In this document: positions 22,975-35,151 of the stretch, one piece after another
How the letters are laid out: each line of letters begins with the position of its first letter
Numbering within the stretch: the first letter of the stretch is position 1
From: Apostichopus japonicus
Lineage: Eukaryota > Echinodermata > Holothuroidea > Aspidochirotida > Stichopodidae
Length of the DNA stretch: 64,000 nucleotides
Assembly: GCF_037975245.1 (NCBI RefSeq)
Contig: NC_092566.1
Location: 12,891,001 to 12,955,000 of the forward strand
Reading direction: 5' to 3'
The notes under the pieces: generated by a model
What the model saw: the letters and a program-made list of their open reading frames with translations, nothing else
Databases searched by the model: none
Told to the model about the DNA's origin: nothing
Position numbers and translations under genes: made by a program

Positions 22975-24000
22975 TTAAAAGGTTTTCAGACTTTGACAAC
23001 CGTCGACCTCGTGTGACCTTTGACCTCTACCACTTTCAATGGGGTTCTTGTACTCACCAAGCTGGATCTACCTACTAATTATGACATTGATTCAACCTGT
23101 GTTTGTTGAGATATTGTGTTTACAAGCTGTTCTTGACGATTTCCCATTATACCATATAAGGCACTCATAAATCTTCTTAGGGTAAAATTGTTGTTGTCAA
23201 GAACATGTACTTACTATGTAGTTACAGCATCATATCAACTATAAATCGGACATATGTTTGAAGAGATATTGACCTTTTTTCGAATTTTATGGTTAGCCCC
23301 GCCCACTCATTAACATTCATGAGATGAGAACCACAAATAATAGGGCACATCTACTCGTCATAGGGCATCTATCTACCAAGTCAAACATGGATCCAAGAAG
23401 TTTACGATTATTTTCCATTCAGCCCCATCCACTCATGAGTGAGTTAGAAGGGCAAACGTGTTATTTCAAAGAACATGTACTTACTATGAAGTTACATCAC
23501 TATACCAAGAACGAACTGAATAGGACTTACGGTTGAAATATTGACATTTAAGTCCCGCCCACTCATTAATATTCCAGAAATGGGAATCAAAAACAAAAGG
23601 CCAGATCTACATATCATGGGGCATCTACCTACCAAGTTTGACATTGAGTCATCTTGTGTTTGTTGAGATATCGTGTCTACAAGCCTTTTTCCCTTTCAGG
23701 CCCACCCACTTATGAATACTAACCCGGTCAGACGTGTCTTTGGCTAGAACATGTACTTACTATGTAGTTACATCACCATATCAAGTTTGAAATTAATCGG
23801 ACATTCTGTTGAAGAGATATTAACAAATTAAGAATTTCATTTTAAGGCCCGTCCACACATTAATGTTCATGAGAATGGAAACAAAAAAGAATAGGGCAAA
23901 TCTACACATCACGGGACATCTACCTACCAAGAATGATATTTACTCAACTTGTGGTTGTTGAAATATCCTGTTTACAATCTAGCCGTCACATACACACATA
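22975..24000 (+). repeat. GACCT/DR1-family tandem array with a perfect DR1 core
   Basis: A perfect TGACCTTTGACCT is at 23014-23026. Long units follow with 'cttactatg.agttacatcac.atatcaa', 'gcccactcattaatattcatgag' and 'gggcatctacctaccaag', starting near 23140, 23460 and 23750. The same long unit recurs at 37350-37790. Confidence 0.7.
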
Positions 24001-24202
24001 CACATCCAGTACAATTGCAAATGTTACTGAGCCTTCGGCACCGTAACCAAACAGAGCTGTACAAATTGTCAGCCTACAGGAAGACTTACTGAAAGTACAA
24101 TGTGAGCTTTCATTTATGAATACACTTTAACTTCCAAAACGAGATGATTGTACACCAAAAGTACTTCCTGATTATAAACATGCTGCATCATTATATCAAT
24201 AT

Positions 24203-24432
24203 TTATCGCGGTTTTAAGAACAATTGCTTCGTTAGCATTGAAACAAAACATGGCATTTGCTTCTTGCCTGACGCATCAGGGTTTTCGGATTGAGATTCAC
24301 GTTGCGAAACCTTGTGATGAACTCGAGTAAGAATTTTAGTAAATTCTTCGTCAGCTGAAAACTTCTTGAGTTGTTCGCATAGCTCTGATATATACCATGA
24401 CCCGTTGTTTACATTACGGAATGCGAAAAAAC
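24203..24432 (-). CDS. Caspase B exon 5 (p10, stop)
   Basis: Acceptor TTTTACAG|GTTTTT. Encodes GFFAFRNVNNGSWYISELCE and [20 protein letters not shown], then TAA at 24205-24203. The usual small-subunit Y-S pair before the Arg is replaced by F-A (GFFAFR, against GYYSHR in caspase A). Confidence 0.93.
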
Positions 24433-24940
24433 CTGTAAAAAGATACAACGAAAATGATAACAGTATACAGGTAGCTCTCAGTGAGCTCCTTCATATCAGG
24501 CTTTGACCTACACAAATAGGTATCATTCATAAATCCAAATCAATGTCAGAAAGCCGCTTTAAACCGTATGCGGATCACGGTGAATCGATACATACCAATT
24601 TAAATATACCAGGTTAATTCGACATGTGCCATTTTAAATATAGACATGTCAATTTAATATGACTTATACGTATATGACTTATACCAGTTGAAATCGACAT
24701 ATAATAAAAATACCTTACTGATATTTGATATCAACGATTACGAGAATGATTGTCAGATCTCCAGTTACCAACACCTGACCACATTCGGTGAATATTAGAA
24801 ACACAGAACTTTGAAGGACGAAATCATTGATATATCAAACATATTAATGTGGTAAATCGCTGATATGTCGGTAAATACTGGTATAATTTAATTTAAATCG
24901 GTATATGTCTATTTAAATTGACATGTATACCGACTTAAAA

Positions 24941-24984
<44 letters not shown>

Positions 24985-27900
24985 CGCATTCGAATTTATA
25001 TACACTGTATGTCGATTAGAATCGGTATATGTCATAGTAACCGGTTGATGTCGATTTAAAATCACCTTAAGTGAAATAAATCAGCTGAAACTGGTAGATG
25101 TCGATATACATATACCGATATTATACATAATTATGTACCGATATAAATTGGTTTAGGCCTTTGTATGTTTCCTGTGAATTGATACAAATGGCTGGCCATA
25201 TGCAAAGACAGTTTGAATTGTCGTTCTTTTCTCGACGTTTCATAACATTGAGGCAGAGGAAGGTGTTCGTTGTTATCAAAAGAGATAACATTTATGCACT
25301 TTCTGCTTGTTTCAGCCATAGGCATATATTTCTCAGGAGAAACAAGTAAAAATAATTTTCGACGAGAATATTTGGATTCAGGTGCCTAGCTGAATGTTTC
25401 AAAGCTAATGTGTGATATCAGTCGTTCAAAATTGAAACAAAGAGCTAAAACTCAAGAACATGAAGCGGACCGAAATGCAGAAAGAAGGGTCTCAGGACAG
25501 GGGCTTCACCAAATGAAAGACTGATCATGAATCATATATGCAGTCACATAAATGGCAACACTGGAAGGGGGAGGGGCTGCAGAAATCAAACTAAGGAGCA
25601 GGAAGAACAGGTCAAAGACATATGAAAACTGCTCCTCGGTGATCAAAATTCCCCTGGAAGTGTTAAACGCTTTATACGTAAAAGACATTACATCTTCTAA
25701 TTTGCATGTTGCGATCCTACTCAGTCAGAGGAAATTGAAGAGTTGGAACTTACAGATAAATATCAATAGGTGCATTGACTTTCCTTAAAGATAGAATGAT
25801 CTTTCATTTGTAGCAACCACGCAGACTGAACGAAGACTATACAAATAGGCTGACCTTCGTGAGAGTGCAAACATTATAGTTGATGTTAACGATGTGTTCA
25901 TTACCTTGTGACGTTGAGTAACATATTAGAAAATCAGCCCCTGATGGTATTGTTGGTCGAGTCCCCTCTTCAAATTCTGGTAAAGGCGTACCCGCATCAA
26001 CACTGGTAGCAGAGTCAGCCTCAATGACTGGCTCCTCATAGACAGTTCCTCTGCAGGCCTTCAGCACCACAAAACATAAAAAGTAAAATCCAAACATTAA
26101 AATGCATATTCATCACGATAAATCACAACAATTGTTGAAACCCTATAGTCTATAGAATGTAATATTTGAGGTATAGCAGCATAGTGTTCATCTAAATTTG
26201 CCCAATCGTGTTCTAACTTGTAACTACATCTTCAACAAAAACAATTGACAACAATTTTAACTAATGCATTGAAACATCTTCATTTTCCTACATTTTAAAT
26301 CCTCCATTCATCAACCCTTTGATATGGTAGAACACATGTGGCCTTGGTGGCAATATAAGCAATAGAACATAGCATGATATTACAAAGTTGTGAGTTTGAG
26401 CCCTAGCCGAGAAATGTGATATCTTTCTCATCCGGAAACAATCCGCGTGTTTGCAATCTGAAATGGTCTCCCATTGGTGAACAAAAAAGAAAAAGCTAAC
26501 TTGCTAACTGGACAGCCACCCAACTTGAAGTTAAAGCTACACACCGATCGGTTTTCTTTATGCATTTATAGGACTATGTGTGGGCTTAGCGTCGAATATT
26601 ATTGATATTTTCGCTCCTAGTACAAAACACTTTTTGCAGGTTTGGAAGTACATGTTGTTCGAACCCGTACACAGTTTGATCTATCCAGATCAGTTGCCTC
26701 AAGTTACATATATATATTCTGGTTAGATTACTGATGATGTTTCATTCAATCTTAACATCCCCACACCTAAGTGCAATATGACTGACATACTAATATGAGA
26801 AAGTCAACAGGCCAACATGTCCAAGTTTTAATCGTAAGTGACATTTTATTCAAGTGCAACAAAATATGTCTGCTAATGTCTACGGTGAATCTATACTCTA
26901 AGTATGAATAATCATCCAAGCTCTATTTTTGAAGTTATCATGTTTACAAGCTTTTCAAACTTTGACCTTTGAACCTCAGGTGACCTTTGTCCCCCATCAA
27001 ACATTATATATTTTGTAATCGCGAACGCTGGTTCATATGGTACTCTTCAAGCAAGCTTTATTAAGGTATTGTGTGTATTAGGTTTTAAGACTTTTGTTGG
27101 CTGTTGTCTCCTTCAAAAACAATAAGTTTCGTGCGCTCACTAAGAGGCGCCTTTACAATAATTATGAACACCATTTAAGTTTTGAGCCCAAGTGACCTTT
27201 GACCTCTAAATAAACAGTATCGATCTTTTACTCACTACTGTGGGTGCACATGCCAAGTTTGACTTTCCTCAAATTTTTAATTTTCAAGTAATCAAATTTA
27301 CAATCTTTCATGTGGTGGCTTTTACAAAATCACTCAGGTCTTCTTACTAATGAAGTTGAATTACCACGTTTTGATAACTACTACCAAGTATCAAATTCAC
27401 TTCAGCTTTGCATTTTGAAGTTATCACGTTTACAAAGATTTTACATGTGACCTACAATGACTTCAAATGAGATTTGACTGCCACATAACATAATGAAGTT
27501 CATTTACTCACTTAGGAGGAACCACTTATGAAGTTAATTCACGCTTCGATTTTAGAGTTATCGTCTCCACCAATATTTCAGTTTGCTAAAGTGGATTCAC
27601 CACCGTGTACGTTTGCGAGTTTCAAGCCAAGGCGTCGCGCATGCGTTCATGCGCACTCGAGCCCCCACCCCCACCCCTACTTACGGACAATTTTTAACCA
27701 CTCTCTCACATATGGAAATCCAATCAGCCTCTGTAAATCTACCACGGAGCTGGCTACTCAGGATATTCAGTTTAACTATGTGATAGCTATAATAGTACTG
27801 TCCAATAACTCCCCACCGGTCTATAATTTTTTACCTGGATGATAAATATCTTTGGTTTTCCGATCAACGATCCACAATTTTTCCCCCGAAATTTTTCGAA

Positions 27901-30900
27901 AACGTCCTCCTGAAGACGAACATCTGTAGTCGGATCGCCTGCTTTACTTTCGGATCCGTAGACAACACCGTCATCACCATGAGTGAGAAACACACACACA
28001 AAGCAATCAGCGTTACTGTGGTCTCTTTCCGCCACTGAAAATAAAACAGAGCAAAGTAAGCTGTTATTGCGTATCTCCTAAAGCCCTGCAAACATGGCCT
28101 ATTTGGATCCAGTCCACAAGTCAGTCATCGGAGCCTATACATGCATGCATTGTGTGTGTGTATGTGTGCGACATCATTAGCTTTGCAACACCTTATCTAT
28201 CGTAAGAACAATACGATAGGATGCACATGTCATACTTGGCACATATATGTTAGATGAGTAGATGAATCCTTTATATTGTAGCGAAAATTTATATTCGCTA
28301 TGTTTGTTTATTATTTCTTTGTTTTTATCTTTATCTAATACCGGAATAAGCCGGTGAACTTCTTAGGCAAAGTTTATTGACCCCACAATCGACCCTGTTT
28401 CGTCAGCTTTCATGATTCTCAGTAAGCCAAATTTTGTCCATATTTGCATATACTCGTGCGAGAGGCTTCTAGCCAATCACTGAACAGCTGATTGCATCAC
28501 CCGTTGCTTCTTGTGTATTGTTATAACGTTGGAAATTCCCATGGAAAATTACCGTACATACCTGTATTGATTTTACACGTGTGTTTGGGAGTCGAACGAA
28601 AGAACGCAAGTGGTTAAGACGTCTACATGTAAGTTGTCAGAATTATAGGTAAATTGGGCCATATCTAAGTTTAATTACTTGACCAAGGACACGTTTAGCT
28701 GTAAAATTAATGACCTATTGCTTACAAATTGTTGCAATGATCCGAAAATTAGTTTAGGACACGAAACGGTTATTCAGAGTAAACTTAGTTCGAGAATTTA
28801 ACGAAGGGCTAGGTTCGATAGGCTGGCTAATATACTGCAACGTTAGGTACTGTGTTCGAAGCAGCGCTTTGTCGTAACGTAGCGAGCTAAGAAATGTGTT
28901 ATTAAGTAATTATTTGTGTATCAAGTAATTTGGGTCAGAATATATGTAGGGACCAAAGTGTTAATTAAGAAAATAAGGAACGATATGTTGACCCGTTATT
29001 GTGTTATAGCCCAGCAAACACAAAAACGTTTTTAAAACGTTATTAAATCGTTTTGTCTTTTGTTTTGATAACGTTATTTGTGGTGTAATAAATATGTCAC
29101 GAAAGCGTTTTCAGGCTATTATTTCAAAACATGTTTTCGTTAAAACATTAATATAACATTAATATAATATTAATATAACATTACTATATCATGAAAACGT
29201 TATGCCGACGTTTTTATAACACCACATTTGACGTTATAAAAACATATTTTAGAGGCTCTTTTAAAAATGTTATGACGTTTTGTGTTTGGTGGGCTAGGCC
29301 ACCTTCGAGTCACGTAGCCATTGAACGCAAGTGGGGTATATAGTTAAACAAGTTCATGATGATACATGTTGGTTGTCAATTTTAAAACGATCGTTAGCCA
29401 TGATTTGGTAGTTATTTGTCTGTTACATTTTGGAAAAGACTGTTAATTTACGATCTAGCGAACTTGGAGTAATTTTAATCAAATTCCTTATATTACAGTA
29501 TATACCACGTGAACGGACGTCTCTCTGGTGATTGATTTACTCGCCAAATACCTTCTCAATAGTTAGCCAGCCATATACTCAAAATATATTTTTCTCATCG
29601 TGTACCTACTCATGAGAAATCTACTCGCTGGTTTTCTACTCGTGAGAGAACTACTCAATTATATTTTCTCATCGTTTACCTACTCATGAGAAATCTACTC
29701 GCTGGTTTTCTACTCTTGAGAGAACTACTCAATTATATTTTCTCATCGTTTACCTACTCATGAGAAATCTACTCGCTGGTCCTCTACTCAAATTAGTGAG
29801 AGAACTACTCAAATTATATTTTCTCACTTATGAGAAATCTACTCCTGAGACGTTTGCTCAGTTGTCTTCTCAATGTTTAGCTGCATACTAGAGACCTGCT
29901 CATAGGATACTTACTCAAGAGCAACTGTGGTATATGAACTGGGGAGAACACTGCTTATTGTTATCTAGTATACTCTACTTATTCGCGAGTAGCTGTGCTG
30001 GTGAGAAACTGTCTCAGATACCAGTGAATGTATTTACTCAGGCATACGTTATTATTACATGCTCATCATAGGTCATTGCTAGTTCCCAGGCTCAGTGTTA
30101 CTCTTGAGCAATTACTCAAGGTTGAAACCATTTTATACATTGAGACACTGTAAATCCGTCTTGCTGTTCTTCGACTCACCAATTAAGAATAATCATCTGT
30201 ACAAATTTGAGAAATAAAGTGATTTTTAAGAAACAACACAGAAAGTTCTCTTCATCATTTTGGTTGACTGTGCTTGTATACATTGGACCGACTACTCCAA
30301 CCGAGGTTAACGTTACAATATTTTTGGGGAGGTCAAATGTCATGTGGGATCAGCAAAAGTCTGAAAGCAAGCTAACCCCAAACATAAAGGACAGTAAACC
30401 TCATTGTGTGGTATGTAGGTCTGTCATTGACATTTTAAGCAGGTTAGACTTGCTTCGAAAGGTGAGATGGTAAAAACCTAGGGTCAGCAGGGCAGAAATC
30501 TGAAAAACGTTTCTACAAGATAACTCCAAAAGTAAAGCTTGATTTAACTTCATATATGGTATCTAAGTGTGGCATTGGGACTCCACAATATTTAGGCCAT
30601 AGTTCGATTGGAGGCTACCGAGTTCACAGCATGAAAACGTTTTAAACAAAGTAACTCAAAAAGTAAAGCTGGTTAAACTTGCTTTTCTTCTATCAAGTAG
30701 TGTGTCTTTGAGGAATACAAAAACCATATCTACTTTGGAGGTCAACGGTCATTTGGGGGTCAACTTAGGTCAGAGTGTGAAAATTAGTATAAGAGATCCA
30801 TCTTATTGACAGCAAGATCTTGTGTTAGATTGTGGTAACTCAAACCAAACAACCGAGGTAGCAAACCTATAGAAGGGATCATACGGACATAATCAACCAG

Positions 30901-33665
30901 GTGCATAGCCCACTCTGGCCTTGTTTCAAACTAAATTGTTATATCCGCCCAGCCCAGTAGGGTTACGACAGAAACTGGTGACGCAGTAGGGTATTAGTAA
31001 TTTGTGGACGACTTTCAAACTGGACGACTTTCAGGAAGGATGCGAGGAATGGCTACAGTACGTGGAACGATTGCAACATTTTTGTTCGGCCAATGAAAAC
31101 TGACGAAGGAAATAAACGTTCTATATTTCTTAGCGTTTTTGGATCGGAGGCTTATAAGTTAGAAAGGAACTTAGTTCACCGACCAAACCAGGGGACAAAC
31201 GTTTTAAGGAATTGGTGACGGTAATGTCCGCACATCATAGCTCCACTTCATTAGAAGTGGTACAGAGATTCAAGTTTAACAGTCGCGTCAGAAAACAAGA
31301 CGAGCCTATTTCCACCTTCATATCTGAACTAATAGATGTGACAGAATATTGTAATTACATAATGCTATGGATTAAGCTGTTAGTCAAGAAACTGCAGTCA
31401 ACCAGACAGCCAGTTAGCTGTGTGATTCCTTGCCATACACATTTTTCAAAGTACTGAACTATCTGACAAATGTAGAGTAAGTTAGTTAAAGTTGTCCAAG
31501 GATTAAGAGACATCCAGCAAAGATTTGTAGCATTCCCTTGTGGGCACCAACCATGTCATTCACTGATAAGGATTTTACAGTATAAAATTATAAAAAAGTT
31601 TTAATGTCCAGAACGAACAATCTTCCCTATGTGAATCAGAATGCAAAGTGCAATTGAGGTTTCGATGACTTCCTTGCACTAGGTGTTTGCTTATCAGTAA
31701 CCAGAACTACTGTAGCTGTATGTAAATTGGGATCAACAGCCGATCCAGACACAGCTCGTGAACTCACTGCCAAACTAAGACCGTTTTACACAATTAATTT
31801 GCATTGAGTTTGGTCATACTCAGAAATCTAACTAGGCGACAGTTAAGTTTCGTAAACGGCACCTGGTCATTTACCCAACGTAACGTCATCCAAACCTGAA
31901 GTTATTATTTGGCAGTGAATCTCGACATTGCGAAATACGACGAAAAACCTCCAATAGCACCGCTGTATGTACAAAAGTAAACCGGTTTACATGCAATGTA
32001 TTAGATGGTAGGCGGTTTAGCGACGTGTTGAAGCATACGGAACTTCGTTCGAGAGATTTAATTTTATTCTACGGAAGCACATAAGGTAATTTCCAATTGC
32101 TAACATGAGACGTAAAGCACGTGTTATTTACTAGACTGGTCGGTGGCAGATACGGTAGATTATGAAACAAGGTTCCACAATTTTTCCCCTGGTGACCCCA
32201 AATGACTTTTGACCTCTTAAAACAATAGGGTTCTTCTACTCAATGTGGTACACCTACTCACACAAATATGAGATCGGTCCATGCCCCCCTTCTTGAGATA
32301 TCGTGTTTACAAGGTTTTCACAATTTGTCCCCTAGTGACCCCAAATGACCTTTGACCTCTAAAAACAATAGGGTTCTTCTACTCGATGTGGTACACTGAC
32401 TCACACAAAATGTGAGATTGGTCCAAGCTTCCCTTCGTGAGATATCGTGTTTACAAGGTTTTCACAATTTGTCCCCTAGTGACCCATACCCAATATATTA
32501 TATCTTAAACCACATGTTATAAAAACACTTACTTTTGTTGATCGTGTCCTTTATATCCTTTGAGCTTGAATTATACTTCTCGTATACCCGAAATCCAAGT
32601 TTTTCTAAAGTTGATTTCAAATGTCGTTTGTCTCTATCAGTACCCTTTCTGTCATTCATGTAGCGGAAAGTTTTATTGTTAAATATGAGGGCCGTTCCCG
32701 GATTCCGATGTTGCATTTTGTACGTTGGTAGGTCATCCTCATATGTAACGTGGTTACTGTCCGCGACGGGCTTCCTATAGAAATATTTTAGCACCATTAC
32801 ATCACTGGCAATGCATGAAATGGAATGCATCATTAAACATTATTTAATCATTACTATCTTGTCATTGGCGAAAAGGAACGGCAGTATTACTGCTAATAGA
32901 GTTGACATTAACCGAACAATGAAAATGTTCACAAGGTTACACCTTTGAGGGAACATTCGGCACTATAACGAACAGGCGATACACACAAAAAGATTAACGT
33001 CAGTGGCGGATGCATGAAAGTGGCTTTTGGCACTAAAATTTGGCCACAAAAACATTTTGTTGAAAGTGAGTTACAAATTGGTCGCAATACCCGATGTATC
33101 ACGAGACTTTCAAACTACGTTTATTTGGTAACCTAACCACAGTTTCTCATTCATTTCGGGTGGTTTGGTTTCATATAAGTAGTAACAGGATCTACTCCGT
33201 TGGTTCAGACTTATATGAAATCGACTCGCCGCAAACTAAATTTTATGCCCATTTCCTTTATATTAGGCATACACACACAAACATACCCAGTTACTGTACA
33301 CAAACATATCGCTTATAACACTCTGACACAGTCATATCCCTGATATGGTGATAAGGCACTCATGGGCTTTAGCTAACAGCACTGAAAGATATTGTGAGAA
33401 GGTAATGGCGGGAACGACCCACTAATCCAGCGGTAGCCGGAGGTGAACTGTAGATAATATAACATGAAGTCATGCACTGTATGTAGAGAGTTGACTTGCC
33501 TATACCGTACCCGATATAATATAGAATAGAGTACTGTTATATCACCTACTTTTTACCGGATCCAACTGAACCCGTAAAATAGGCTTTGTTGGAATCGGTT
33601 TCCTGTGTAATGACCGGGATAGAGGCATCTCTCTTGTTACGTGACGGTCCTGCGTCAGTTTCCAT
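24203..33665 (-). CDS. Caspase B: effector (caspase-3/6/7-like) cysteine protease, five exons
   Basis: Complete spliced gene; exons in transcript order 33665-33550, 32774-32533, 28034-27835, 26058-25905, 24432-24203, total 942 nt = 313 residues plus TAA. Short prodomain (about 38 residues, no CARD or DED). The large subunit has YKMQHRNPGTALIFNNKTF and the pocket arginine in DRKGT; the catalytic His is about H138 in LTHGDDG, and the catalytic Cys is about C188 in QACRG, split by intron 3. IEAD (198-201) is a likely inter-subunit cleavage site. The C-terminus is [15 protein letters not shown]. Intron positions and phases (2,1,0,1) match caspase A exactly, so the two arose by duplication of a spliced gene. 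Exon 3 is 24 nt longer than in caspase A (SESKAGDPTTDVRLQ loop region). ATG at 33665 sits in a good context (gttaccATGG). Confidence 0.9.
24545..25145. repeat. Palindrome-rich array (TATACC / TTTAAATCGACAT type) with central (TA)n
   Basis: Caspase B intron 4. Repeated self-complementary pieces such as cgatttaaatcg, ggtatatgtc/gacatgtatacc and accgatt/aatcggt at roughly 17-30 bp spacing. A (TA) run lies at 24946-24981. The left edge (AGAAAGCCGCTTTAAACC, 24549-24566) resembles the terminal core of the palindrome elements at 40018 and 56931, but a matching right edge is not clear. Confidence 0.5.
25905..26058 (-). CDS. Caspase B exon 4 (catalytic Cys, linker)
   Basis: Acceptor GCTGAAG|GCC, donor CACAAG|GTAATG. 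Begins ACRGTVYEEPVIEADS and ends IPSGADFLICYSTSQ; 154 nt as in caspase A. Confidence 0.93.
26385..26605 (+). repeat. tRNA-derived SINE, old copy
   Basis: B-box-like GAGTTTGAGCCC followed by 'atctttctcatccggaaacaatc...gcaatctgaaatggtctcccat...gccacccaactt'. This parallels 50640-50875 block by block ('ggttcgatacc...tcatcc...gcaatct...cccatctgaaatg...gccacccgacgt'). Located between caspase B exons 3 and 4. Confidence 0.55.
26880..27540 (+). repeat. GACCT/DR1-family array
   Basis: Several units; a perfect TGACCTTTGACCT is at 27193-27205. In caspase B intron 3. Confidence 0.7.
27835..28034 (-). CDS. Caspase B exon 3 (catalytic His)
   Basis: Acceptor ATTTTCAG|TGG, donor ATCCAG|GTAAAA. Contains [18 protein letters not shown] and ends GKPKIFIIQ. 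Confidence 0.93.
29009..29294. mobile_element. MITE with GCCCA(G/C)CAAACACAAAA ends and TA target site
   Basis: The left end GCCCAGCAAACACAAAAACG and the right end read inward, GCCCACCAAACACAAAACG, are inverted repeats, flanked on both sides by TA (29007-29008 and 29295-29296). The interior is rich in AACGTT/attaatat palindromes and has no coding capacity. TA duplication suggests a Tc1/mariner-type mobiliser (inference). In caspase B intron 2. Confidence 0.8.
29591..29860 (+). repeat. 74-bp tandem repeat built on TACTC and CTCATGAG
   Basis: Units start at 29591, 29665 and 29739 (74 bp apart) with a decayed fourth near 29818. Each has tctcatcg, tacctactcatgagaaat, ctactcgctggt and gagagaactactcaa. 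Scattered tactc motifs continue to about 30120. Confidence 0.85.
30950..31400 (+). mobile_element. Ty3/Gypsy-like gag fragment, frameshifted
   Basis: Three successive frames give EEWLQYVERLQHFCSANEN, then RSIFLSVFGSEAYKL, then FKELVTVM and VVQRFKFNSRVRKQDEPIST, with an in-frame stop after the first block and shifts between blocks. This order of motifs is typical of the capsid region of metazoan Gypsy-type gag proteins. No protease, RT or LTR follows. Dead copy in caspase B intron 2. Confidence 0.75.
31728..32180 (+). repeat. Dispersed repeat, copy 2 (partner at 19205)
   Basis: Same ordered blocks as 19205-19625, with indels. In caspase B intron 2; the GACCT-family tandem at 32185 follows directly. 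Confidence 0.8.
32185..32485 (+). repeat. ~146-bp tandem units of the GACCT/DR1 family
   Basis: Two units plus the start of a third: 'cacaattt.tcccct.gtgaccc' near 32174, 32320 and 32465. The second unit has a perfect TGACCTTTGACCT at 32346-32358; the first has a one-base variant. Confidence 0.8.
32533..32774 (-). CDS. Caspase B exon 2 (start of p20)
   Basis: Acceptor TTTCTATAG|G, donor ACAAAA|GTAAGT. Contains DDLPTYKMQHRNPGTALIF and DRKGTDRDKRHLKSTLEKLG. Confidence 0.92.
33550..33665 (-). CDS. Caspase B exon 1 (start and prodomain)
   Basis: METDAGPSRN...TGSVGSGK, 38 codons plus AA. The donor AA|GTAGGT (phase 2) was chosen over the nearby G|GTAAAA (phase 1) because only phase 2 matches exon 2 and the paralogue. 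QETD24-S is a possible self-processing site (inference). Confidence 0.7.
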
Positions 33666-35151
33666 GGTAACGATATAACGCACTGTAGTCTCTGCTTTAA
33701 TGATGAAGAGAAACATTAATCCATGAAAACATACAAAAACGACATTTCTGTATTGTTTGTCTAACTAGTCAGTTTACTTGCTGATATTGTATTTTGCCAT
33801 AGTTCTTATCATTGCCTTTTGATACCTTGCCTGAGGCAAAAGGAATTTAGGCGTGTGTGTGTATTGTAACGATGACCGTCCTTAGCTCCAAAGCGAGAAG
33901 TCAGACAGCAAAATAAAACACAGAAATATCACAGAAGAGGACATATAAAGTTCTGAATTGTAATTCGAATATCATCCGTTCAAGCAGGTAAAACGACGCA
34001 GGTAGTCAACTGACAAAAATGATTAATTAAAACAATATTTAAGTGAAAACTCCTAAACTATCGCAAGACACTATTTAGGAGACACCGGCGTTACTGGTTA
34101 GCTGTGGCGTTAGTGTTGATTGGTCGAGGCCAGCGTTACTGCGTTGATGCTGCGTAACCATTTGGCGCCAGCGTACAGTAGCTGCGTTGACGCCGGCGTA
34201 GCTGCGTTGAGTCGTTGGCGCCGGCGTAGCTGCGTTGTCTCGTTGACGCCGGCGTAGATGCGTTAAAGCCGGCGTAGATGCATCGACTCTCTAACGCAGG
34301 TGATATTAAAAATATTTCTTTGAAACAAGGTTAAATTGTTTAGTCGAGCAGCTATACGTAGCTAACATCAACACTAATGGAATTTTATAGTTACAGGATA
34401 TGAAACTATCTTTGCTGAAAACGAAGAAGTACATTTGCTCAACATACAATTATAAAGGACCTGCTCATAATTAGGTAATTTCAAAACTTGAAGGATAGGG
34501 ATAACTATCTAGACTATTGCTAACTATTGCGGTGGACTTTATACTTATAGTCATAAACACACAAAACGAACTGATCTGGCTCTAAACAATTATTTTTACA
34601 TCCTCCTAACTTCTCGTGAATACAACGGTCTTAAACTGCTCGTTAGAAGTGTTTCCAAAAACGCCTACGACGAATTCGTTAAAAACAAACTTTCTCAACT
34701 AACAAGTAATACAGAATACTCTCTTGTTGTGTATCTTTCTTCTACTCGTGTTGCCCTCGTTCTTTCGTCACCCAAACCAATTCCCCCACATTTACCACAA
34801 AAACTTGCATCATCATAACAAAACACCCTCTGCACCCTTACGAGCCCCTCTCATAATCAATAACCTCTTGACCCTCGTATGACCAGCATCGCTTCCTATC
34901 AGGAGGCTTTGATTTTACGCTCTCAGGTACACGCCCGGAGATTGAGAACAGAAAAATCTAAAATACAAAACAAGGTTGTGCCTAGCATACCATTCCGCGC
35001 CTTAAAAGAATGTGTCACCCTAAATTTCGGCTACAGCCAGCCGATTCACACAGAGATTACAGTAACTTCTGTCGAACAGCATGTACGTGACACTTGCTTG
35101 TAAACGCGGTATAACTCAAAAAGTAGATGGTAACTTCATGCTTCGTTTGTG
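33666..35151. other. 5' flank of caspase B and gene-free stretch
   Basis: Presumed promoter side of caspase B; no clear TATA box. Holds the G+C-rich minisatellite at 34084-34310. The frame at 34879-35103 has no recognised domain. Confidence 0.4.
34084..34310 (+). repeat. G+C-rich degenerate minisatellite (cgttgacgccggcgtagctg)
   Basis: Repeated CGCCGGCGTAG(C/A)TGCGTT at intervals of about 25-30 bp, flanked by A+T-rich sequence. CpG-rich compared with the rest of the window. Confidence 0.75.
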
